A DNA stretch of 64,000 nucleotides from Actinomycetes bacterium (GTDB lineage: Bacteria; Actinomycetota; Acidimicrobiia; Acidimicrobiales; RAAP-2). The notes under the pieces are model-generated. The model did not search any database and had not been told where the DNA came from. It saw nothing but the letters and a program-made list of their open reading frames with translations. The stretch is taken from positions 1-64,000 of the forward strand of contig JAJYYG010000070.1 in the NCBI GenBank assembly GCA_021801235.1, read 5' to 3'. How positions within the stretch are numbered: the stretch's first letter is position 1; each line of letters starts with the position of its first letter. The position numbers and the translations under genes are program-made. This document shows, one piece after another, positions 1-8,875 of this stretch.

Positions 1-1
1 T

Positions 2-202
2 TACTCATACGGTATTTATATTTATGCCTATCCAGTCCAGCAGATGCTCGTGGTATGGAACGTGGAGAAATGGGGATATTGGCCGTACGCGATGATGAGC
101 TTCATGGCGGTCATTCCCTTTGCTGTAGCGAGCTGGTGGGTAGTCGAGAGGCACGCCTTACAATTGAAGACGCTGGGCTCTGCCCGTGGTCATCCGGTCT
201 GA
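2..202 (+). CDS. Acyltransferase 3 family protein, C-terminal fragment (cut by window start)
   Basis: Reading frame 2 is open from the window edge to a TGA at 200-202. It gives about 66 residues beginning YSYGIYIYAYPVQQ and ending with a membrane segment plus SWWVVERHALQLK. That pattern (SYGxYxYxxP, then a last membrane helix and S-W-x-x-V-E-x-x-A-L-x-L-K) is the usual C-terminus of membrane acyltransferase 3 (OafA/YrhL) proteins, which O-acylate surface sugars or lipids. The segment is clearly AT-richer than the rest of the window, so it may be acquired. The ORF track lists only an out-of-frame 65-aa ORF here. It converges on the broken gene at 233-3537. Whether the upstream part is intact cannot be seen. 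Confidence 0.7.
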   Translation, partial: YSYGIYIYAYPVQQMLVVWNVEKWGYWPYAMMSFMAVIPFAVASWWVVERHALQLKTLGSARGHPV

Positions 203-576
203 ACCGAACGCGATGGTCAACGTTCGTGGGACTCACCCTTCGTGAGTGGTGACGACGGGATGCCCTGAGCCGTCGTAGACCACCACCGACAGAGCTCCCA
301 CCCTCCCCCGGTAGCCGGGGTGGGCAGGGGACGATGGCTGCCAGGTGGCGACCTGAACAACCCAACTTTCGTGGCCGTTGGTGAGGGTATCCGGGACCGA
401 ATTCGGCTTTCCAGAACGAGCTGACTACCGGGTGATGGCCATCCTGGTCCAACCAGTTGACCAAGCCGATGAAAGGTTCGATATCGATGACCTGAATCCA
501 ACCAGGACCGCCGGCGGCGGCGCGGTTGTCGCCGACGAAGACGGTGCCGTTCCGCCCAACTGCCGGGGCGACCAGC

Positions 577-588
577 GCGACTAATTGC
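577..588. repeat. Left target-site duplication of the IS element (12 bp)
   Basis: GCGACTAATTGC occurs here and again at 2029-2040, directly abutting both ends of the IS. The flanking bases differ, so the duplication is exactly 12 bp. Confidence 0.9.
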
Positions 589-604
589 AATACCGTTCAG
601 TTAG
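589..604 (+). repeat. IS terminal inverted repeat, left
   Basis: AATACCGTTCAGTTAG. It is the exact reverse complement of 2013-2028; the identity stops at the next base inward. Confidence 0.92.
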
Positions 605-1987
605 GACCGTAGGATCCTGGCGATGGGCGGTCCGGTCGGCTGGGGCCAGTCCTGATGGTGTGCTCGCTTCACATGCCACTTGACGTACTTGCGCTTGACG
701 AGCCTCGGGTTGGACCGGTGACGTCGGGCGGGGTTGAGGCGCCGGCAGAGCAGCGCGATGGCATGCCGCCATCCGCGTTCAGCACCCTGAGGGGGAAAAA
801 TCGCGCGCCGCGGTGATCGAGCGGCGCACGATGCGGAGTGCTGCGACGAAGCTGACCCGGTCGGGGTCGACCCGGGCTTCATCGGCGGCCTCCCACATGA
901 GGGTCCGGATGGCGAAGTGGCAGCACAGGTGGCCCCAGATCTCCTGGAGCACGAGGTCCGGTGATTTCGAGCGCAGAACGGTGCGGGGTCCCCGCTGGTG
1001 GACCTTCAACTCGTCGAAGGCGGCTTCGATCTCCCAGCGCTGCGCGTACGCGATGGCGAGCTCTTCTGCGGGTGCTTCGTCGGGATCGAGGAGCGTGGTG
1101 AAGAGCCGGTAGCTCGTGTCGTTGTCCCGACCGTCGTCGATCTCGTAGTCGATCACCCGGATGGTGAGACCGTCCGCGTGGCGTCCGGCGTTCCCCGAAG
1201 GTTTCAGCTCGGCCAGCCACGTCCCGTCCTCCAGGGTCTCGACGTGCCGGGGTTTCATCGAGCCCATGGCCCGCCAGAGGAGATCGGCTCCGGTGGCCTG
1301 TGCCCGGTTCCACAGGGGGAACCCGCAGAACCCGCGATCGGCGAGCAGCAGCATGCCCGGCTCCAGGCGGTCGATGACCTCGCGGGCGAGCGTGTTCTCC
1401 GAGGTCGTGTACGCGCCCACCGCCGCATCGACGATCGCGTGGGTGCCGCACTCGGCGAGGGCGACCACCCGCGCCTGGGGGAACGCCGCCTGTTCGCCCT
1501 TGTTGACCCCGGGACGCCCGAAGAACTCGTCGTTCTCCGCCGTATCCGCGACATCGAGGCACGTCCCGTCGATGGCCACCAGCCGTCGCCCGGCCAGATG
1601 GGCCCCGGGGGTGTTCGCACCGGCGAGCGGTCGGGCCACCCGGGAGAACAGGGCCGCCAAGGGCTTCGAGCCGAGGCGAGAGCGAGCCTGGAAGATCGCC
1701 GACTTGGACGGCAATCGCACCGGCTCGTCGCCGGTCGCCCATGACAGGCCGTCGCTCAACAGTGCGAGCACGTCCTCATAGGAGCCTTCCGAATGCAGCG
1801 CCATCCCGATCGCGAAGTAGGCCATCGTGCGGGCCGGCAACGATCGGTGGCGTTGCTCCTTCCTCCCCGTCTCGGCGATCAACTCGTCGATCAACGCTGG
1901 CGGGAAGGTCCGCATGAGCACGCCGACCGACACGAGGTCCGAGAGGCGGCGTTCCGATTCGGGCTTCGTCCATCCGGCACGGGGCAT
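605..1987 (-). pseudogene. IS4-family DDE transposase, frameshifted near the C-terminus
   Basis: The main frame (779-1987, 402 aa) has an IS4 N-terminal domain (residues about 15-110), the first catalytic Asp in AIDGTCLDV, the second in LLADRGFCG, and the signature Y-x2-R-x3-E-x6-K read as YAQRWEIEAAFDELK. It stops early after RDFSPSGC. The next frame continues with family-like sequence (GWRHAIALLCRRLNPARRH, then a basic tail ending PPIARILRS near 601). Joining them needs one base of frame change at the homopolymer run GGGGGAAAAA (plus strand, about 790-800). This may be a real mutation, a sequencing slip or programmed frameshifting. All three catalytic acidic residues lie before the break, so partial activity cannot be excluded. 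Confidence 0.85.
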
Positions 1988-2012
1988 GCCCCGAAACTAC
2001 ACTCGTGTAGTA

Positions 2013-2028
2013 CTAACTGAACGGTATT
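2013..2028 (-). repeat. IS terminal inverted repeat, right
   Basis: CTAACTGAACGGTATT, the exact reverse complement of the left end at 589-604. Confidence 0.92.
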
Positions 2029-2040
2029 GCGACTAATTGC
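2029..2040. repeat. Right target-site duplication of the IS element (12 bp)
   Basis: GCGACTAATTGC, identical to 577-588. Confidence 0.9.
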
Positions 2041-2682
2041 CCGACTTCGGGATCGGAGACTGCGCACAACGGGGGCACGGCGGCCGCCTGGACCGTGGCC
2101 AGCGCGCAGATCACCAAGGCCCCGGCGCAGAGGGCCAGTCGGAACGGAGCACTGCCGCGCTGGCCGGCCGGAGCGTGGAGCATTCCGAGGCTGATCAGCG
2201 CGGCAACGGGCAGAGCGACGGCCCAGATTATGAGGTAGCCGAACACCAGCCCGGTCACCCGGGTGGCGGACACCCCGGTGACGATGCACCCGACCAGGCC
2301 GAGGACTGCGAGGCTGGCGGCGGAGAGGTTCCTCTGGCGTGCGGCGATCACGGTCGCCGCCGTGCCGTTCACCACCACGACGACGGAGACGACCACGTCT
2401 GCGGCGGCGTGGGCAGGAGCCCCGCCCAGAACGGAGTTCATCACCTCGGCGGGTCCCTGCACGAGCATCCCGAGTGCGGCAACCACGGACCACACGCCCA
2501 CTAGGACCGACTGTCCCGGCCGGCTGGCGGTGAAGAACCGCACGAGGAGCGTGAAGTTGCCGGGGTAGTTGGTCAGCTGCTGGACCACCGGCGGGATTCA
2601 CATCAGCACGAAGGCGGCCGACCCGCGCCCGCCCACCACCAGCCGCGTTATCTGCTTCGCCCTCGGCCGGGTACGGGTCGCA

Positions 2683-2714
2683 GATCGGAACGGGCGCCGG
2701 CGCCCGTTCCGATC
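2683..2714. repeat. Perfect 32-bp palindrome inside the membrane-protein pseudogene
   Basis: The arms GATCGGAACGGGCGCC and GGCGCCCGTTCCGATC are exact reverse complements with no spacer. It lies in the cytosolic loop where the pseudogene changes frame. It is not obviously a terminator because it is internal to the gene. Confidence 0.85.
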
Positions 2715-3546
2715 CGATTCCTCCGCGGCGTTCGGAGAGGCGAACGGCCAAGCACGCGGCGGCCGAGGCGACGAACAGCGCGGCCACCACAGGCAGGACG
2801 GAGATGTCGGTCTGGATGATGAACGAGCCGACCACGAGCGCCGCCAGAAGCGAGAGCGGGGACCGGTCCACCGCAGCTGCGCAGAGCACGGTGAAGAGGA
2901 GGAGCGGGAAGATCACGACCGTCGGGTTCCAGGGGCTGACCAGGGCGCCGAGCGTGCTCTCCGAGTAGGTGGTCGCCGACGGCCCGGCGGCGGCGACCAC
3001 GCCGGCGAGGAGGCACACCCAGGTCGCGGCCCACAGCGCGCGGGCCGGACCGGTCCTCCGGCGTACCACTGCGACCACCGCCACCGCAGCCAGCATGTTG
3101 AGGGCGGTGGCACCCACGAACATCGCCCGGGCCCCGGACCCGAGGAGGCGATAGGCGACCGAGAGCAGGTAGAAGTAGGAGGGTCCGGGGTGGTTCCATC
3201 CGTAGTGGTCGAACACTCCCAGCTGCTGTTTCCACGCCAGCGCCCGGCGGGTGTGCAGGTCGATCAACGCCAGGTCGTCCGGGAGGTAGATCCGCCCGCC
3301 ACCGGTGGCCACGAGGTGGACCAGGGCGACGAGGAACGGGAGGAGGACGACGGCGAATGCCCCCGCCGTCATCCAGGCGCCCGGGGGGAACAGGCGCGCC
3401 GCCGGCCGCACAGGCTCCGGAACGGGGGACAGGTCCTCCGCACGGTCGCTTCCCGGTGTGCTTCCCGGGTCGCCCGCCGTCGCCGCAGACCCGTCCGTCG
3501 CGACCGCCGATCCCCCCGATCCGGTGTCGCGACCCATCGGGCGGAG

Positions 3547-3552
3547 AGTGTA
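3547..3552 (-). promoter_or_regulatory. Putative leaderless -10 element (TACACT)
   Basis: Reads TACACT on the minus strand, 9 nt before the ATG at 3537. Supports choosing that start over the longer ORF beginning at 3570. Confidence 0.45.
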
Positions 3553-3601
3553 CGGCACGGGCGCCGTCACGGACGGGGCCGTGCGACCCCGGCGGCGGAG
3601 G

Positions 3602-5683
3602 TCACGATCCCGGACGGGAGGACGGCGTGTCCCTCCTCCCGCGGACCTCGATCCCGAGCTGGCCGACGGTCGGAAGGAGGCGGGGCTGGAGCCACTCGCC
3701 TCCCGCGGTCGAGATGTGGATCCCGTCGTCGGGCCAGCGGACGGACACCCCGTCGACCGTCGCCGTGTAGTGGCCCTGCGGGTCGAGGATGCGATTGAGG
3801 TCGACGAGGGTCACGGTGCTCCGGTGGGTGGCCGCGACCTGGTCGAGGAGCTGGTTCCACCGATCGACTCTGTCCGGCCGGTTCTCGGGCCAGAGCGCGC
3901 CGTTCGGTTGGGCGAGCGGAGGGTCGATGTAGGGGAACGTGTAGAGCACCACCCGGGCGCCTCCCGCCGACAGGACGCTCACGGCGCGATCGAGCTTGTC
4001 TTCGAGGTGCCGGTCCCACACCGGCATGCCGAGGTGCATCCACGTCCCGTGGTAGTAGTGGTCGGCGAGCTCGAAGCGGCCGATGAGCAGGCCAACCACC
4101 TCCGGGTGCACCTTGGCGATCTGCCGGCTCCAGGTCGTCTCCCACGACCCACAGTTCACGCTGGGATCGCCGGGATAGACGACCCCGGCCAGACGATCGG
4201 GAGCCAGGCTGAGATCGCAACCGAGGATCCCGGCGTCGTACACCCTCACGCCGTACCGCTCCGTGGAGTCGATGGCGAGGCCGACCGACGCGGTCAGGGC
4301 GACCGAGTCGCCGAACAGCATGAACCGTATCGGGTGCGTCGTGAAGGCACCGGAGGCGGCCAACGCCTGGTGCTGCGAGGCCGAGAGACCCGTCGGATCG
4401 CCGGCCAGGGGAAGGGGGGAGGCATCCGAGGCGATCGGCAGGGTGACGGCGATGACGACGCCGGTCGTGGCCAGCGCGGCACCGATCCCCACCGCGAGGC
4501 CCCGCCAGGTACGGGCCAGGTGGCCCTGTCGGACAGGCTTTTCTACCAGATGGTACGAGAGGATCGCGACCGCGAACGTCACCGAGATCCTCACCGTGAA
4601 CAGGCCGGGTCCCGAGAGACCGGTGTGCGCTTCGGTGAGGGTGAGGAAGATGGGCCAGTGGTAGAGGTAGAGCCCGTAGGAGATCGTGCCGACGTAGGTG
4701 AGGGGTCGCCACGAGAGCGCGGTGGCCAGCACGGAGTGCCTCCAACTGGTGACCACCGTGATCACCGCCCCGGCGGCGAATGCCACCAGCAGAAATCCTC
4801 CCTGGTAGAGCAGCGCCTCCTGCCCGTCGAGGGCGTGCCACGCCCACAGCAGGAAGGCGGATCCGGCGACGCCGAGCACGGCGCCGGTGACGCGACCCAG
4901 CGGGCGGCGGGCCCACTCCTCGGCGATCACCCGCCAGTCGCGGGTCGACGCGAGGGCACCGAGGACCGACCCCACCAGCAGGGCCTGGGCCCGGGTGTCG
5001 GTGCCGTAGTACAGGCGGTCGATGGATGCCCCGGCGAGGTAGAGCGCGGCCATGAGCGACGCGGAGGCGACCGCTCCTGCTCCTGCCACCCAGGCCACGG
5101 CCCGCGTGCCGCCGTGCCGGAGGGCGACGAGCGCCACCAGCGGCCAGATCAGGTAGTACTGCTCCTCGACACCGAGGGACCACATCGGCAGGAGCGGCGA
5201 TGGTGCGATCGACTTCGCGAAGTACCCCTGACCGGAGAAGAGGAAGTGCCAGTTCGCGAAGTAGAGGAGCGTCGAGAGCGCATCCCCGCGGATGGAAGCC
5301 AGATCCAGGGAGCTGCGGAAGACCCAGGCGTACAGGGCGACCCCCAGGAGGAGCAGGAGGAGGGCCGGCAGCAGTCTCCGGGCCCTGTTCGCCCAGAACC
5401 TGCCCAGTGCGACCGTGCCCCTGGCGAGGAACTCGCCGCACAGGAGGTTCGTGATCAGAAAGCCGGAGAGGACGAAGAACACGTCGACACCCAGCAGGCC
5501 GCCGCCGAACCAGGTGACGCCTCCGTGGTAGAGCAGCACGGTCAGGACGGCGAAGGCCCGGAGGCCGTCCAGGGGAACCAGCCGGCGGGGCGGGCGGGTC
5601 TGCTGGGTCGTTGGCGCCCGCCCTGCGGGGACGGGAAGGCTCGGCACGTCCACGGGTGCGGGAAGGCTCGGCACGCTCGCCAT
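3602..5683 (-). CDS. Membrane acyltransferase with C-terminal SGNH domain (OafA/YrhL type)
   Basis: 693 aa. Residues about 35-420 form an acyltransferase 3 domain with roughly ten membrane helices: PLDGLRAFAVLTVLLYHGG holds the catalytic His, followed by GVDVFFVLSGFLI, the MWSLGVEEQYYLIWP signature, and SYGLYLYHWPIFL. Residues about 470-690 form an extracytoplasmic SGNH hydrolase-like domain with the nucleophile Ser in FGDSVAL and the Asp/His pair in DGIHIS. Such proteins O-acetylate exported glycans; the SGNH part completes acyl transfer outside the membrane. The first 34 residues are Pro-rich and variable, so the exact start is uncertain. It lies upstream of, and parallel to, the broken GT-C-like gene, suggesting a former cell-surface glycan locus. 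The actual substrate is not visible. Confidence 0.88.
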   Translation of the reverse strand: MASVPSLPAPVDVPSLPVPAGRAPTTQQTRPPRRLVPLDGLRAFAVLTVLLYHGGVTWFGGGLLGVDVFFVLSGFLITNLLCGEFLARGTVALGRFWANRARRLLPALLLLLLGVALYAWVFRSSLDLASIRGDALSTLLYFANWHFLFSGQGYFAKSIAPSPLLPMWSLGVEEQYYLIWPLVALVALRHGGTRAVAWVAGAGAVASASLMAALYLAGASIDRLYYGTDTRAQALLVGSVLGALASTRDWRVIAEEWARRPLGRVTGAVLGVAGSAFLLWAWHALDGQEALLYQGGFLLVAFAAGAVITVVTSWRHSVLATALSWRPLTYVGTISYGLYLYHWPIFLTLTEAHTGLSGPGLFTVRISVTFAVAILSYHLVEKPVRQGHLARTWRGLAVGIGAALATTGVVIAVTLPIASDASPLPLAGDPTGLSASQHQALAASGAFTTHPIRFMLFGDSVALTASVGLAIDSTERYGVRVYDAGILGCDLSLAPDRLAGVVYPGDPSVNCGSWETTWSRQIAKVHPEVVGLLIGRFELADHYYHGTWMHLGMPVWDRHLEDKLDRAVSVLSAGGARVVLYTFPYIDPPLAQPNGALWPENRPDRVDRWNQLLDQVAATHRSTVTLVDLNRILDPQGHYTATVDGVSVRWPDDGIHISTAGGEWLQPRLLPTVGQLGIEVRGRRDTPSSRPGS

Positions 5684-6188
5684 CTCCTACGGCTCCCCAC
5701 TGAGGTGTGGCGGTCCGGTCGCGCTCCGCATGGCGGCGCCACCTGGGTGACGGACGGCGGGCCGTGTCCTCATCTGTCCGCACCGCTGATCGTCGCTCCG
5801 GGCGTCGGGTGTCCGCGGTGTGCCGCCGGGCACTCCCCGCCTCGCGCCCACGGAGGCCGGGGCAAGGTCGGCGAGGCACGCGGCCGTGCTCACCGTCGCG
5901 CCTGCCTTCGCTCGATGTGGTTCCGGATGACTGGACGACCTTCCTCTGTGTGGAGCGTGGGCACGGCGGCGGAGGGCTCCCCCGGACGACGGTGGGCCAC
6001 GGTGGATGACGGCCGACCACCCCCGGACGACGGCCGGCCACGGTACCCATCGTCCCGCTTCCGGGTCATACGGTAGCGAGGGAGACGGTGGCCCGGACCG
6101 CGGTCCGGGCGCCCCGGCCTGTGCCGGTCGGGGTTGCCTCCGGATGACAGGACGCAGGCCCGGCGGCCGGCGCCGGTGCCGGGCGCCC
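5684..6188. other. 505-bp intergenic region without a supported gene
   Basis: Small ORFs here have no family features and overlap on several frames. The region must hold the promoter of the acyltransferase gene (minus strand) and the 3' end of the DUF3048 transcript. It contains a CGGACGACGG-type repeat near 5980 and 6018, and an 18-bp palindrome at 6092-6109. Confidence 0.5.
6092..6109 (-). terminator. Palindrome, possible terminator of the DUF3048 gene
   Basis: CCCGGACCGCGGTCCGGG is a perfect 18-bp palindrome about 80 nt beyond the stop of the minus-strand DUF3048 gene. There is no T-tract, so it could equally be a protein-binding site. Confidence 0.3.
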
Positions 6189-7418
6189 CTACGAACCGGT
6201 CGCAGCCCCCGTGCCGGTGCCGGCGGTCGTGACGGGGATCCCCGCCGGCACCAGCTCCTCCCAGGTGTTCCCGGGCTGGAGGGTGATCGGCGTCCCGTTC
6301 GACGCGGTGAGGGTGGCCGGAGAGGTGAGCGAGGACCGGCTCCACGTGCCGGTGATGGCGACCCCGTTGCGCAGCACGACGAGCGGACCGGTCCCCGTGG
6401 CCGTGACGAAGACCTCCCGTCCGCCCTCCGAGTTCTCGACCCACGGGCCGATGGAGGTCTGGACCGTCATGACCACCACGTTGGTGGCCGCGGTCTGCGT
6501 GCCGTCCACCAGGATGTCCGGCGTCCCCGAGTAGGAGCGCAGGTAGGTCCCGGTCGAGGGGTCCCACGTCCACGTCACGTCGGAGACCGAGGAGAACGGG
6601 ATGTGCACGCTCGCACCGGACCCGGCCACCGAACCCGCCGGCAGGGTTGTCGAGTACTTGAAGATCGGTGCCGGTGGGGTGGTGTCGGTCGGGTCGAGGG
6701 ACCACAGTGCCGCCCCGTGGGTGAAGGTGGCGTACGGGGCGTAGCGCCCGGCCTGCTGGAAGATGATCGAGGACGCCTTGCCGCCGATGGCGTTCTCGTC
6801 GATGAGGGGCGCGCTCTGGAGAAGGGCGATCACCGGGTTGATCCCGCCCATGTGGACGAACAGCGGGTCGGACAGCTGGGAGAGGATGCCGACGTCCGGC
6901 TCGCGGGCGGACCGCAGGTCACCGACGGTCGTCGGGGTCTGGCACTGGAACACGGCGACCAGACGGGTGATCGAACCCTCCACCGGCTCCTCGAAGACGA
7001 TGTCCGCCTGGTTGAGGCCCGCCGACGGCCGGTCGGCGGGGTAGTTGCCGATCTTCACCCCGACCGCGGGGCGGGGGGGGACGGTTCCCCCGGGAGCGGG
7101 CTGGCCGGTCAGCGGACAGGTGGGGGAGGCCGGCGCCGGAGGGACGGTGGTCGCCACCGCCACCGACGCGGCCTTCTGCTTGGTGGCGGTGTGCTTCGTC
7201 CCCGACGTCACCACCAGGGCGACGGCGGCGGCCACCACGACCACGGCCACGGCACCGACGGCGTACTGCCAACCGGTGGTCTTCTTCGTGCCCGCCGCCT
7301 GCTGGCGGAGCTCCTTGCGTGAGAGGACGGCCGGGGCGGGGGTGGTGGAGGCGGACCCGGACGGCGGGTCGCCGGGGCGGGCCGGTCCGGGCTGAGGGGG
7401 GAGGTGGTCGTCTGACAT
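6189..7418 (-). CDS. DUF3048 family membrane-anchored protein (YerB-like)
   Basis: 409 aa. The N-terminus is cytosolic and Pro-rich, with one membrane anchor (about residues 48-70, YAVGAVAVVVVAAAVALVV); the rest is probably extracellular. The DUF3048 core begins CPLTGQPA, then RPAVGVKIGNYPADRPSAGLNQADIVFEEPVEG in family-typical form, with ITRLVAVFQ and SAREPDVGILSQL following. It matches the two-domain layout of YerB-like proteins, whose biochemical role is unknown. A TAGTGT hexamer 9 nt before the ATG (7428-7433) and the lack of a Shine-Dalgarno suggest leaderless expression. It diverges from recA across a 319-bp gap. A link to DNA repair is not supported by anything in the sequence. Confidence 0.88.
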   Translation of the reverse strand: MSDDHLPPQPGPARPGDPPSGSASTTPAPAVLSRKELRQQAAGTKKTTGWQYAVGAVAVVVVAAAVALVVTSGTKHTATKQKAASVAVATTVPPAPASPTCPLTGQPAPGGTVPPRPAVGVKIGNYPADRPSAGLNQADIVFEEPVEGSITRLVAVFQCQTPTTVGDLRSAREPDVGILSQLSDPLFVHMGGINPVIALLQSAPLIDENAIGGKASSIIFQQAGRYAPYATFTHGAALWSLDPTDTTPPAPIFKYSTTLPAGSVAGSGASVHIPFSSVSDVTWTWDPSTGTYLRSYSGTPDILVDGTQTAATNVVVMTVQTSIGPWVENSEGGREVFVTATGTGPLVVLRNGVAITGTWSRSSLTSPATLTASNGTPITLQPGNTWEELVPAGIPVTTAGTGTGAATGS

Positions 7419-7427
7419 GGCGCCGCG

Positions 7428-7433
7428 ACACTA
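7428..7433 (-). promoter_or_regulatory. Putative leaderless -10 element (TAGTGT) of the DUF3048 gene
   Basis: Minus-strand TAGTGT, 9 nt upstream of the ATG at 7418, with no purine-rich ribosome site between. Confidence 0.45.
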
Positions 7434-7521
7434 CCTCCGCCCCTACCCCCAACGGCTGGACCCCCTGTCCGGGCGACCGCCGGGAACCGCGGCTTGACAG
7501 GAGGGGCAGGAGCATCCACGA

Positions 7522-7537
7522 TCGAACATGCGTTCGG
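7522..7537 (+). promoter_or_regulatory. SOS box (LexA operator) of recA
   Basis: TCGAACATGCGTTCGG fits the actinobacterial/Gram-positive LexA consensus CGAAC-N4-GTTCG on both half-sites. It lies about 200 nt upstream of recA and just downstream of a TTGACA hexamer, as expected for LexA repression of recA. lexA itself is not in the window. Confidence 0.88.
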
Positions 7538-7683
7538 GTCTACAGTGTCGGTGCAGGCCGTGCGGCCGGTCCTCCGGACCGGCAACCGGAGACAGTTCGA
7601 CAGGACCGGAGACAGGACGGCCCGACGGGACAGATGCGGGGACGGTCCGGCGTCACACCCCGTCCCTAGGGTCGGCCCGGTCG

Positions 7684-7722
7684 GACGAGAGCGACTGACG
7701 AGAGCGACTGACGAGAGCAACG
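7684..7722 (+). repeat. 13-nt tandem repeat in the recA leader
   Basis: GACGAGAGCGACT repeats twice exactly and a third time imperfectly, ending at the ribosome-binding site GAGGAG (7722-7727), which sits 10 nt before the recA ATG. Confidence 0.7.
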
Positions 7723-7737
7723 AGGAGAGCGACGGAC

Positions 7738-8811
7738 ATGGAACGTGACAAGGCACTCGACGTGGCGCTGAGCCAGATCGAGAAGCAGTTCGGCAAGGGC
7801 TCGGTCATGCGGATGGGTGAGAACCTCCACATGAACATCGAGGCCATCCCGACCGGGGCGCTCGCGCTCGACCTCGCTCTCGGCATCGGTGGCCTGCCCC
7901 GCGGCCGCATCGTCGAGATCTTCGGTCCGGAGTCTTCCGGGAAGTCGACCCTGGCGATGCATGCGGTCGCGGAGGCGCAACGCAACGGGGGCATCTGCGC
8001 CTACATCGACGCCGAGCACGCCATGGACCCGGTCTACGCCAAGGCGATCGGCGTCAACATCGACGACTTGCTCATCTCACAGCCCGACACCGGCGAGCAG
8101 GCGTTGGAGATCGCCGACATGCTGATCCGGTCCGGGGCGCTCGACGTCCTGGTCATCGACTCGGTGGCGGCCCTCACCCCCCGGGCGGAGATCGAAGGCG
8201 AGATGGGCGACTCCCACGTCGGCCTCCAGGCCCGCCTGATGTCCCAGGCTCTGCGCAAGCTGACCGGGACGCTTTCCAAGTCGCGGACCATCGCCATCTT
8301 CATCAACCAGCTCCGCGAGAAGATCGGGGTGATGTACGGCTCGCCCGAGGTGACCCCGGGCGGCCGGGCGTTGAAGTTCTACTCTTCGATCCGTCTCGAC
8401 ATCCGCCGGATCGAGACGATCAAGGACGGGGCCGAGCAGGTGGGCAACCGTACGCGGGTCAAGGTGGTGAAGAACAAGTGCTCTCCCCCGTTCAAGCAGG
8501 CCGAGTTCGACATCGCCTTCGGGAAGGGCATCAGCCGGGAAGGATCCCTGCTCGACGTCGGCGTGGAGTTGGGCTTCGTCAAGAAGTCGGGGGCGTGGTT
8601 CACGTACGAGGGAGAGCAGCTCGGCCAGGGACGGGAGAACGTCAAGACGTTCCTCACCGAGAACCCCCAACTCATGGCCGAGATCGACGGCCGCATCCGG
8701 GACCATCTCGCCGCCCAGAACGCGGCCAAGGCCGAGCAGGCTTCCCCGACGGTCCCCGTCGACGCCGGGGAGCTGGCGGCGGACGACCTGCCGATCACGC
8801 TCAGCGAATAG
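7738..8811 (+). CDS. recA: RecA recombinase
   Basis: 357 aa, the usual size. RecA forms ATP-dependent filaments on single-stranded DNA, pairs homologous DNA and stimulates LexA self-cleavage. Visible features: N-terminal [17 protein letters not shown]; Walker [10 protein letters not shown] (about residues 64-72); Walker [11 protein letters not shown]; loop 1 [20 protein letters not shown]; loop 2 [22 protein letters not shown]; and the C-terminal domain ending in an acidic-leaning tail. No intein. The start follows GAGGAG at 10 nt spacing. A LexA box lies in the leader, so SOS control is expected. No recX follows: 64 nt downstream a minus-strand gene converges. Chromosomal core gene with normal base composition. 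Confidence 0.98.
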   Translation: MERDKALDVALSQIEKQFGKGSVMRMGENLHMNIEAIPTGALALDLALGIGGLPRGRIVEIFGPESSGKSTLAMHAVAEAQRNGGICAYIDAEHAMDPVYAKAIGVNIDDLLISQPDTGEQALEIADMLIRSGALDVLVIDSVAALTPRAEIEGEMGDSHVGLQARLMSQALRKLTGTLSKSRTIAIFINQLREKIGVMYGSPEVTPGGRALKFYSSIRLDIRRIETIKDGAEQVGNRTRVKVVKNKCSPPFKQAEFDIAFGKGISREGSLLDVGVELGFVKKSGAWFTYEGEQLGQGRENVKTFLTENPQLMAEIDGRIRDHLAAQNAAKAEQASPTVPVDAGELAADDLPITLSE

Positions 8812-8875
8812 GCATCGAGGGGACCCCGGGGTGGCGGGAGCGAGCTGAACGGGACGCCGTCGGCGTCACCAGTGG

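Larger units (their letters stand above)
589..2028 (-). mobile_element. IS4-family insertion sequence, 1440 bp
   Basis: The element is bounded by perfect 16-bp terminal inverted repeats (AATACCGTTCAGTTAG) and a 12-bp target duplication, both as expected for IS4-type elements. It carries one DDE transposase gene on the minus strand. It sits inside a membrane-protein gene. Removing it with one copy of the duplication restores the reading frame across the junction (EVGQLVALVAPAVG), so the host gene was in frame at this point before insertion. A 14-bp palindrome (1980-1993) overlaps the transposase start codon and could limit its translation. The transposase frame is broken near its end, so this copy may be inactive. 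Confidence 0.92.
233..3537 (-). pseudogene. Multi-spanning membrane protein (GT-C-like), disrupted by an IS element, two frameshifts and a stop
   Basis: The N-terminal part (starting MGRDTGSGG, ATG at 3537) has many membrane helices and the phrase GVFDHYGWNHPGPSYFYLL, typical of actinobacterial GT-C-like integral membrane proteins presumed to act on lipid-linked sugars. The frame is lost in a cytosolic loop near 2683-2714, where a perfect 32-bp palindrome sits. It resumes as KQITRLVVGGRGSAAFVLM, an in-frame TGA at about 2600 (probably a former Trp), then IPPVVQQLTNYPGN and more helices. An IS element splits it at 588/2029. Left of the element the frame continues as LVAPAVGRNGTVFVGDN, shifts once more near 400, and ends HPVVTTHEG at the TGA whose last base is 233. 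A TACACT hexamer lies 9 nt before the start. Clearly non-functional as written; the substrate is unknown. Confidence 0.75.
7419..7737. other. Divergent intergenic region between the DUF3048 gene and recA
   Basis: 319 bp with no gene. It holds a -35-like TTGACA (7494-7499), the SOS box (7522-7537), a 13-nt tandem repeat in the recA leader and the recA ribosome site. No matching -10 hexamer is obvious at the expected distance from TTGACA. Confidence 0.7.

Noticed and set aside
3305-6076. 923-aa plus-strand ORF over the acyltransferase gene
   Set aside because: Antisense of a gene with acyltransferase 3 and SGNH signatures; no recognisable domain.
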